Source: Candidatus Doudnabacteria bacterium
GTDB taxonomy: Bacteria; Patescibacteriota; Doudnabacteria; UBA920; O2-02-FULL-48-8
Direction: 5' to 3'
Length of the DNA: 39,059 nucleotides
NCBI GenBank assembly: GCA_016199215.1
Contig: JACQHB010000007.1
Span: forward strand, 1 to 39,059
Below the pieces are notes generated by a model. It worked only from the letters and a program-made list of their open reading frames with translations, was not told where the DNA came from and did no database searches. The position numbers and the translations under genes were made by a program. Positions 7,522 through 13,968 of the stretch are shown here, in pieces; within the stretch, counting starts at the first letter, position 1; each line of letters begins with the position of its first letter.

Positions 7522-8871
7522 ATGAAGAAACAAGACGGACAGATAATCATTATCGCGCTAATTTTTATGACACTCGTCACTGTAGCTGTCGGCTCTTTGG
7601 TCGGGTATGCCGCGGTTCAGATCAAGGGGCACAAACAGGCGGTGGCAAGAGCCCAAGCCTTAAGCATCGCTGAAGCTGGATTGGAAGCGGCTGTTTGGAA
7701 ACTGAATAACCAGGTCGGCTACAGCGGAGAAACTGGTACATCCTACTCAAACGGCTCTTATACTATTACCGTCGCGGACATTGCAGGCAATTCCAAACTG
7801 GTTAAAGCTGAAGCCGTGATTGGCAATTTAGGCAGAAGAACGGTGCAGGCAACCGTGGCAACCGGAACGACCAATGTCGCGTTTAACTACGGAGTCCAAG
7901 TCGGCGAAGGCGGGCTTGAGATGGTTAACAGCTCCAAAATTATCGGTAATGTTTATTCAAACGGCAATATAGATGGGGCAAATTCCGCAAGGATTCAGGG
8001 CACCGCGGTTTCCGCGGAATACTTTATTGAGGGCATGCAAGTAGATGGCAATGCCACAGCCAGATCAATTCAGAATTCTACGATTGGCGGAAGCGCCAAT
8101 ACCTACGGACTGGCCAGTTCCACGGTCGGAGGGAATGTGGTGGCAACAACGATGTCGCAATGTACCATTGGAGGAAACGCGATTTTTGACTTGAAAGTCA
8201 CGTGCACTATTGGAGGAAATCAAACCGTTCCCAATCCTGATGAATTTGTCGATCCGGAAAAAATCGCGATGCCGATATCTGATGAGCAAATTGATGCCTG
8301 GGAGGAGGAGGCTGAAGCTGGCGGAGTGATCAGCTCGCAGAATTTATCAGACGGCACCACCAGCCTTGGGCCCAAAAAGATTGACGGCGACCTGATTTTA
8401 TCAAATGACGCCACGCTGATTGTAACCGGAACTTTGTGGGTTACTGGAAAGATTGAAGTTAAGAACAGGGCGATCATGCGCTTATCTGAAAGTTTTGGAA
8501 CTTCCAGCGGAGTTGTAATTTCTGGGGTGGATGGAAGCACGACAGCGGGCTATATCGAAATCGACAACACAACGCAGCTCCTAGGCTCAGGAACCGCGGG
8601 CAGTTATATTATGCTGTTGTCACAGAAAGAAGGAACAGGCTCAAACGCGATCAATATGAAGAATGGGACATCCAGCGCGGTACTTTATGCCGGTGAAGGA
8701 ATGATCGAAGTCAACAATAGCGGGACCTTGAAAGAAGTGACTGCGTATAAATTAAGGATCACCAACACCGCCACGATAACTTACGAATCAGGGCTTGCCA
8801 ACGCGCAGTTTTCTTCGGGCCCGAGCGGAGGTTGGGAAATCCTTGATCAGTCGTGGCAGTTAATACAATAG
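7522..8871 (+). CDS. PilX-like pilus protein with beta-solenoid-like repeats
   Basis: A 449-aa protein starting directly after the previous stop codon. The N-terminus (DGQIIIIALIFMTLVTVAV, then ALSIAEAGLEAAVWKLN) matches the PilX/PilY-associated minor pilin start: a membrane helix and an amphipathic helix without a classic cleavage site. From about residue 130 the sequence is rich in Asn, Gly, Ser and Val. It contains four repeats of the form [ST]-x-[ST]-[IV]-G-G-[NS] (NSTIGGS, SSTVGGN, QCTIGGN, TCTIGGN) around residues 185-235, as in right-handed beta-helices. It may present a stiff adhesive domain on the pilus tip. The repeat fold is an inference. Confidence 0.7.
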   Translation: MKKQDGQIIIIALIFMTLVTVAVGSLVGYAAVQIKGHKQAVARAQALSIAEAGLEAAVWKLNNQVGYSGETGTSYSNGSYTITVADIAGNSKLVKAEAVIGNLGRRTVQATVATGTTNVAFNYGVQVGEGGLEMVNSSKIIGNVYSNGNIDGANSARIQGTAVSAEYFIEGMQVDGNATARSIQNSTIGGSANTYGLASSTVGGNVVATTMSQCTIGGNAIFDLKVTCTIGGNQTVPNPDEFVDPEKIAMPISDEQIDAWEEEAEAGGVISSQNLSDGTTSLGPKKIDGDLILSNDATLIVTGTLWVTGKIEVKNRAIMRLSESFGTSSGVVISGVDGSTTAGYIEIDNTTQLLGSGTAGSYIMLLSQKEGTGSNAINMKNGTSSAVLYAGEGMIEVNNSGTLKEVTAYKLRITNTATITYESGLANAQFSSGPSGGWEILDQSWQLIQ

Positions 8872-8898
8872 GTTATAGTTGTAGTATAATAAAAGCAG

Positions 8899-9984
8899 AT
8901 GTTCAACCTTTTGGGAAACAAAAAAATTGAAGCTTTCGGCCTGGATATTTCCAACGTTTCGATTAAGGCCATGATGCTCGGAAAGAAAAACAACGGGCTT
9001 TTTCCTTTGGCTTTTTCCGACATACAAATTCCCGGCAACATCATCTCAAACCATATGATTACCAATGAGGAAAAGCTTGCGGACCAGATCAAGCGAGCCG
9101 TGTCAGCCGCGGGCAAAATTTCCTCCAAATACGTGGTCGCCTCCGTGCCGGAAGCCAAATCTTTTGTCCGCCTGCTTAATCTGCCCAAGCTTTCCGAATC
9201 AGAATTGGATAGCTCCATCCCCTGGGAGTTGGAAGCCGATATTCCGGTGCCTGTGGACCAGGTTTACCTTGATTGGATGATTATTAACCAGCAGGGGGAC
9301 AAGCTGGACGTGCTGGTTATGGCCACTCCCAAGGATTACGTGGACACCTTGGTCTCTTCAATAAAGTCAGCCGGGTTCAAGCCTGCCGCCCTGGAACTGG
9401 AATCGCAGGCCACAGCCAGAGCGCTGGTTTCATCCGTGGATTCGTCTTCCGCTGTCTTGATTTTGGATATAGCGAGCATTTTGACAAGTTTTGTAATTAT
9501 TGAAAACGGGGTTTTGCAATACACGTCAAGCATTCCGCTGGGGGGCAACGCCTTGACCGAAAGCATTGCCAGAAACTTGGGGGTTTCCGCACCTGATGCG
9601 GAAAAAATGAAACGAGAATTAGGGCTTCTTTCGGACACCAAAAAAGGCAATATTCGGCAGGCAATCCTTCCGATCCTTGATAATATTGTTGATGAAATAA
9701 AAAATGTTGCCCGCTTTCATGAGGAGCATTCCGTGGGCAAAAAACCGATCAGCAAAGTGATTCTTGCGGGGGGTGGCGGAAAGCTGCTTGGCATCACCGA
9801 TTATATTTCAGCCCGCTTAAACCTGGGTGCGGCAAAACCGATTGGCCGAGTAGTGCTTGGGGATCCTTGGGTCAATGTGATTGATTCATCTATGAAGGAG
9901 CAAATCCCGCTGCCAAAAGAGCAAGCCCTTGGTTTGGCTACCGTAACCGGCCTTGCGCTGAGAGGGGCAAGCTATGCCCAGTAA
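8899..9984 (+). CDS. pilM: Type IV pilus assembly protein PilM
   Basis: A 361-aa actin/FtsA-like cytoplasmic protein. Residues 1-20 (IEAFGLDISNVSIKAMM) form the first phosphate loop of the fold. Further motifs are ALELESQATARAL, a second phosphate loop near VLILDIAS, and the adenosine motif VILAGGGGKLLGI near residue 290. PilM binds PilN at the inner membrane and links the ATPase to the envelope part of the machine. Its last codons (TAT GCC CAG TAA) come partly from the GIY-YIG element inserted at 9977. Without the element the reading would be TAT GTC TGA, overlapping the next gene's ATG. Confidence 0.93.
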   Translation: MFNLLGNKKIEAFGLDISNVSIKAMMLGKKNNGLFPLAFSDIQIPGNIISNHMITNEEKLADQIKRAVSAAGKISSKYVVASVPEAKSFVRLLNLPKLSESELDSSIPWELEADIPVPVDQVYLDWMIINQQGDKLDVLVMATPKDYVDTLVSSIKSAGFKPAALELESQATARALVSSVDSSSAVLILDIASILTSFVIIENGVLQYTSSIPLGGNALTESIARNLGVSAPDAEKMKRELGLLSDTKKGNIRQAILPILDNIVDEIKNVARFHEEHSVGKKPISKVILAGGGGKLLGITDYISARLNLGAAKPIGRVVLGDPWVNVIDSSMKEQIPLPKEQALGLATVTGLALRGASYAQ

Positions 9985-9997
9985 TACAACTTCGCGC

Positions 9998-10426
9998 ATG
10001 TTCTACTATGTTTACATCCTGGAAAGTTTATCAGATGGTAAGCGCTATATCGGTTTTACCGCCAATTTACGGCGTCGACTAGTAGAACATGAACGAGGAT
10101 TAAACTTTTCCACGAAGTTTCGACGCCCGTTTAAACTAATCTACTTTGAAGCCTGTTTATCCGAAAAAGATGCCAAACGCCGTGAGCATTATTTAAAATC
10201 AACCCAAGCCCAGTATGACAACTTCGATAATATTTTCTGGTTTGCTTTTGCTAATAAATTAACTTTTTTATTCTACATCTCTCTGATGCTAATATTTAAG
10301 TTTGTCTATTCAGAAAATATTAAAAAGCAAAAGCATCGAAGTTGCTCTACTGGGCAAGGTCGAAAGTTTACAGGTTTAAGATTAATCGAGTACCAGCGCC
10401 AATCGGCGTTTGGCACGCGAAGTTGA
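9998..10426 (+). CDS. GIY-YIG nuclease-domain protein carrying an in-frame 50-codon insertion
   Basis: The N-terminal part is a compact GIY-YIG domain: YYVYILES, then RYIGFTANLRRRLVEH with the conserved Arg, and a late Glu in RREHYLKS. Single-domain members of this family are usually about 80-100 aa. Here the frame is 142 aa from the ATG at 9998 (150 aa if read from 9974, which overlaps pilM). The excess is exactly the 50 codons added by the nested 146-bp element plus its 4-bp duplication, including a hydrophobic stretch (FANKLTFLFYISLMLIFKF). Excising it joins KSTQ to GRKFTGLRL, the expected family C-terminus, giving 92 aa. Activity of the interrupted form is doubtful. The intact form may be the enzyme that mobilises the element; this is inferred. 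Confidence 0.8.
   Translation: MFYYVYILESLSDGKRYIGFTANLRRRLVEHERGLNFSTKFRRPFKLIYFEACLSEKDAKRREHYLKSTQAQYDNFDNIFWFAFANKLTFLFYISLMLIFKFVYSENIKKQKHRSCSTGQGRKFTGLRLIEYQRQSAFGTRS
10209..10354. mobile_element. Nested 146-bp miniature element with CAAG target duplication
   Basis: The ends are CCCAGTATGACAACTTCG (10209-10226) and inverted CGAAGTTGCTCTACTGGG (10337-10354), followed inward by AT and by an AATATTTTCTG/CAGAAAATATT pair. The four bases CAAG occur on both sides (10205-10208 and 10355-10358). Insertion plus duplication is 150 bp, a multiple of three, so the host frame stays open. It has no coding capacity of its own. The ends match those of the surrounding GIY-YIG element, so it is probably a non-autonomous relative. 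Confidence 0.85.
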
Positions 10427-10436
10427 TATACTGGGT

Positions 10437-12218
10437 ATGTCTGACGAAATTTTTGACAAGGAATCTGCCGAAGAATTGTCCGAAAGCGTTCATCGCTCGG
10501 ATTCTTCCTGGAAGCAGTTTTTTCATAAGAACAAAAAAATTATCTACGCTTCGGCCGGCAGTTTGGTTGTGATCCTGCTTGCGGCATTGGGATGGATGAT
10601 TTTTTCAGGACAAAAACCAGGGGTGGGGCCTGCATCTAATAATGTCTTTGTCAAAATCAAAGGCCAGAGCCAAGTAACTTCCGGTAACGAAGGCAATTAC
10701 ACTGTTGTTTACACCAATGGCGAGGCCGCGGACTTAACCAATGTCACGCTGGAGCTTTTTTATCCGTTAAATTTTAAATTTATTTCCGCCACTCCTTCCC
10801 CGACCAATTCCGAAGGCCAAAGATTCAATCTGCCGACGCTTAAAAAGGGAGAGAACGCGGAAGTTAAAATTAAGGGACAGCTTGGGGGAGCAAGCGGCGA
10901 AATTAAAGAATTCAAGGCCAGGCTGACTTATTCTTTATCTAATTTTAATTCGGAATTTGTAACGGAAGACAGCTTCACGACCCTGATTCTCCCGCCTAAC
11001 TTAAGCGTGGAAATTACAGGCCCAATAGATGTAATTGGCGGCCAGGAGACCACGTTTTCCATCAATTATTCAAACGTATCAAGCCAGGCATTTGAGAATT
11101 TGGCCTTAATCGTGGCATATCCCTCGGGATTTAAATTTGCATCCAGCGTTCCGCCCCCTTCCAAGAACCAGAACTATTGGACAGTTCCAAAATTGGACAA
11201 GGGCGGTTTGGGAAAGATAGAAATCACGGGAAGCTTTTCCGCTTCCAACGCCGCTGATGCCATAGTAGGAGTAGAGCTCGGGCAAATAACCAACAATACT
11301 TTCGCGACGTTAATTAACAGCTCCGCGGTTTTTAAAACGACCCCATCATCGTTGTCTTTGACTTTAACAGCCAATCCTAAAGACGTTGTTTCGCTTGGCG
11401 ACAGCATTGAATACACCCTCGATTACGGGAATTTCGGAACTATCGGTTTGACAAACGTCGTGATAACGGCAAGCTTGCAAGGAACGGTTCTTGACTTAAC
11501 CAGATTAAATGTGAGGGACGCGATAGTTACCGGCAATGTTCTGACTTGGAAGTCGGCGACCAAAAGTGAACTGAACCTGGTTTCGCCCAACCAGAAAGGG
11601 AAAATAACCTTTTCTGTGCCCACCAAATCCTCGCTTACAACCAATATTAAAAACCAAACTATTGGGGCGTCAGCTTCGATTTACGCGGCTGAGGTTCCCA
11701 AGCCAGTCCACGTCCCGGATGTCAATTTGAAGTTGGCGACACAGCTAGGCTTGTCCGTAAGCGGCCGGTATGTCCGGGGAGCCTTGCCTATGAAGGTCGG
11801 CGAGTCAACGACCTTTGAGATAACTTTTATCCTGTCGAATTTAAGCAATGATCTTGAAAATGCGCAGGTAGTTTCCTCCTTGCTCCTGCCTTCTTCCTCC
11901 TGGAAAAATATTATCGCCCCTGATTCGGAAAAATCCAGGATTTCTTTCAACCCTGGAGCGGGCAAGATTATCTGGAAGATTCCGCAGGTTTCTGCTTTTG
12001 TCGGCAAGTACGCGCCGGCGCTTATGGCCTCGTTTGAGCTTGAGGTTATACCGACCGAAGCGGACAGAGGAAAGACTGTTAATCTTCTGAAAGATATTCA
12101 AGCAACAGGCAAAGACCTGTTCATTGGCAAGGATGTTTCATCGGGTAATGTTATTGACATAAACACGGCAAACATTGATGACGATCAGTTAAACCTGAAG
12201 GGAAGCGCAGTGCAGTAG
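10437..12218 (+). CDS. Membrane-anchored protein with Ig-like (DUF11-type) repeats, pilus operon
   Basis: A 593-aa protein. A short charged cytoplasmic N-terminus is followed by one membrane helix (about residues 36-57, IIYASAGSLVVILLAALGW) and a long extracytoplasmic part with about four domains of roughly 120 aa. Each contains patterns such as TVVYTNGEAADLTNVTLELFYP or FSINYSNVSSQAFENLALIVAYP, typical of DUF11-like beta-sandwich repeats. It occupies the position where pilN/pilO usually follow pilM, but no PilN or PilO motif is evident. The ORF track starts at a TTG (10410) within the mobile element; the ATG at 10437, formed by the target duplication, is preferred. Confidence 0.65.
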   Translation: MSDEIFDKESAEELSESVHRSDSSWKQFFHKNKKIIYASAGSLVVILLAALGWMIFSGQKPGVGPASNNVFVKIKGQSQVTSGNEGNYTVVYTNGEAADLTNVTLELFYPLNFKFISATPSPTNSEGQRFNLPTLKKGENAEVKIKGQLGGASGEIKEFKARLTYSLSNFNSEFVTEDSFTTLILPPNLSVEITGPIDVIGGQETTFSINYSNVSSQAFENLALIVAYPSGFKFASSVPPPSKNQNYWTVPKLDKGGLGKIEITGSFSASNAADAIVGVELGQITNNTFATLINSSAVFKTTPSSLSLTLTANPKDVVSLGDSIEYTLDYGNFGTIGLTNVVITASLQGTVLDLTRLNVRDAIVTGNVLTWKSATKSELNLVSPNQKGKITFSVPTKSSLTTNIKNQTIGASASIYAAEVPKPVHVPDVNLKLATQLGLSVSGRYVRGALPMKVGESTTFEITFILSNLSNDLENAQVVSSLLLPSSSWKNIIAPDSEKSRISFNPGAGKIIWKIPQVSAFVGKYAPALMASFELEVIPTEADRGKTVNLLKDIQATGKDLFIGKDVSSGNVIDINTANIDDDQLNLKGSAVQ

Positions 12219-12239
12219 TTATAAAGTATAAAGTTTCGT

Positions 12240-12271
12240 AAAGTAAAACCCGGTTATTCCGGGTTACTTTA
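12240..12271. terminator. Bidirectional terminator between convergent genes
   Basis: AAGTA(AA)ACCCGG pairs with CCGGGTTACTT around a TTATT loop. A/T-rich tracts lie on both sides, so the hairpin can serve the plus-strand pilus operon and the minus-strand M23 gene. Confidence 0.75.
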
Positions 12272-12303
12272 TAACTTTATAAACTTTAAGAACTTAGAAC
12301 TCT

Positions 12304-13578
12304 TTATGGCTTCACGTAGCCAAGCGGATTAAGTGAGACTCCGTTTTTCATGATTCTGAAGTCTAGGTGGATTCCGGTCACCCCTCTTACGCGTCCGGTG
12401 TTGCCTTGTTTGGCTATAGTTTGTCCCTTGGCTACCTGGTCGCCAGCTTTGACATAAAGTTCTGAGGCATGGCTGTAGCGCGTTTTGTAGCCATTTCCGT
12501 GGTTGATTATAATCGTATTGCCCCAACCGCTTTGCCATCCTGAAAGCTCCACGAACCCGGCTTCAGAGGCGAAAATCGGCTCTTTTTTGCTATTGGAGAT
12601 ATCGATGCCCGCGTGGCGCTTGAAGAATCCCTGGGTAATTGTCCGGACCGATGTCGGCCAGATGAAATTAAGGCCGCCGACCAGGTTTCCAGGGGCTGTG
12701 GCCTGTTTAAGCGCAATCTTTCCGCTATCGACTTTGACGAATTGGGAAGCGGGTTTTGGTTTGGCGGGCATGCTTACATTTTCCAGGGGGATAACAATGC
12801 TTGTGCCAGGCTCCAAATCTTCAAACAACTCGACGTTGTTGGCGTCCAGAAAATCATCTTCTGATATTTTGTATTTTGCAAGAATCGACTCCAGCGTGTC
12901 CGACTCCTTTAATGTGTAGGTAATTCCGGTTGTTGGAAGAATAGTCAGCTCCTGCCCTGGTTTGAGTATTGTGGTTTCATCAATTTTGTTCTCGACCATA
13001 ATGGTCTGGGGAGAAATGCCAAAGCTTGAGGCAATGCTGACCAGATTATCCCCTGGCTCTACTTTGTAAACTGTCCGGCCTTCCCGCAGGGGGCTGTCGG
13101 AATCAGCGGGGTTGGTTTTGACAATTACGTTTTCCTGGATAGTGGTCGGGTTTAAGTTTTCAGATTTGAAGCCGGTTTGAGAAGCAAGAAGGGCAGAGGA
13201 GAAACTTGATTGGGCCCAAGCTTGATTTACTAGCCGATCCGTGCGAGCCAGAATCGTAGTGGTGTCGCTTGAGGCGAGCAGAGAAGAATTGAGGGTGGGG
13301 TTGCTTTTGAGGAAAGAAAAAATCACGCTGTTGTCGGATGATTCCAGACGGTTAGCGTGAGCGGAAAGGGTAAAGTTTACAATAAGGCCAAAAGTGGCGA
13401 TAAACAAAACCACGAGTTCCAAGCCAAAACGGTACGCATAATCCTTGATAGACAAGGGAAGCAATGTTTTGGCGTGGAGAGACTTAAACGGGTGGATTGT
13501 GAATTTGCTGTTTGTTTTGAGCTTTTGAACAATTTTTTGGGTGAGGGATCCGCCTAGATGGTCTAGATTTTGGGCCAT
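12304..13578 (-). CDS. LysM and M23 (LytM-like) peptidoglycan-binding endopeptidase-like protein
   Basis: A 424-aa protein with a cytoplasmic N-terminus, one membrane helix (about 52-70), a low-complexity stalk, two LysM modules (about 168-214 and 219-265) that bind peptidoglycan, and a C-terminal M23 domain (about 305-424). The first zinc motif is intact (H322-AGI-D326) and a second active-site His is present (H370 in YSHASEL). The HxH motif, however, reads H404-L-D406 instead of H-L-H, so the third zinc ligand would be Asp. The enzyme may be an altered hydrolase or a non-catalytic activator of other wall enzymes. It is expressed alone from the minus strand. Confidence 0.88.
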   Translation of the reverse strand: MAQNLDHLGGSLTQKIVQKLKTNSKFTIHPFKSLHAKTLLPLSIKDYAYRFGLELVVLFIATFGLIVNFTLSAHANRLESSDNSVIFSFLKSNPTLNSSLLASSDTTTILARTDRLVNQAWAQSSFSSALLASQTGFKSENLNPTTIQENVIVKTNPADSDSPLREGRTVYKVEPGDNLVSIASSFGISPQTIMVENKIDETTILKPGQELTILPTTGITYTLKESDTLESILAKYKISEDDFLDANNVELFEDLEPGTSIVIPLENVSMPAKPKPASQFVKVDSGKIALKQATAPGNLVGGLNFIWPTSVRTITQGFFKRHAGIDISNSKKEPIFASEAGFVELSGWQSGWGNTIIINHGNGYKTRYSHASELYVKAGDQVAKGQTIAKQGNTGRVRGVTGIHLDFRIMKNGVSLNPLGYVKP

Positions 13579-13715
13579 CGGATCAAGATTTTGACTAGTA
13601 ATAGTGGCTCCTGTAATTTTCCAGTTCTATGCCAGCAGATAGCGGGAAAATAGTGGTTTTGCTTGCAAAAAACAGGAAATTAAAGATCAGTAAAATCAAT
13701 ACTCCGATAGTGTTG

Positions 13716-13744
13716 ATGTTATCAAAATAGGTCCCGTAAGTCAA
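13716..13744 (-). promoter_or_regulatory. Predicted promoter for the M23 gene
   Basis: On the minus strand TTGACT (13744-13739) is followed after 17 bases by TAACAT (13721-13716), 5/6 and 4/6 matches to consensus. The leader would be about 130 bases. The rest of 13579-13829 shows no gene. Confidence 0.45.
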
Positions 13745-13829
13745 CGGTTTAAGCACAGACTATTGTGCAAAAGTGGCAAAATGAGGCTTATTTAGGGCAA
13801 ATTTTTAGATACTTAATCCACAAAAGGTT

Positions 13830-13952
13830 AAATCCGAAATTCAAATATCGAAAATCCTAAACAATGTCAAAATCCAAAGCCCAAATGTTTCAAACATTTG
13901 AATTTTGAACCTTTGAATTTGTTTCGAATTTAGTGCTTCGTGCTTCGAATTT
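13830..13952. repeat. Heptamer-repeat miniature element upstream of the helicase gene
   Basis: The left arm (13830-13866) is built of degenerate 7-mers of the CGAAAT/TCAAATA type. The right arm (about 13891-13952) has TTTCGAA, CTTCGTG and CTTCGAA units, its approximate reverse complement. Between them an ATG (13864) opens MSKSKAQ, which resembles the first codons of the four-helix-bundle gene at 24845. It is interpreted as an internally deleted derivative of that element. Confidence 0.7.
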
Positions 13953-13968
13953 AGCTATAATGCTTAAT

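Larger units (their letters stand above)
9973..10439. mobile_element. GIY-YIG element with terminal inverted repeats and TATG target duplication
   Basis: The element is 9977-10435 (459 bp). It begins CCCAGTAATACAACTTCG (9977-9994) and ends with the inverted copy CGAAGTTGATATACTGGG (10418-10435); 15 of 18 positions match and only the three central bases differ. It is flanked by TATG on both sides (9973-9976 and 10436-10439). Removing one TATG and the element restores a coupled junction in which pilM would stop at TGA, overlapping the ATG of the downstream gene by 8 bases. Inside is a GIY-YIG nuclease gene and a nested miniature with the same ends. The right end also has a small hairpin (CGCCAATCGGCG). 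No transposase other than the GIY-YIG protein is present. Confidence 0.85.

Noticed and set aside
8862-8890. Promoter before pilM
   Set aside because: TATAAT at 8885-8890 is good, but no -35 is found and the start site would be almost at the ATG; kept only as a possibility.
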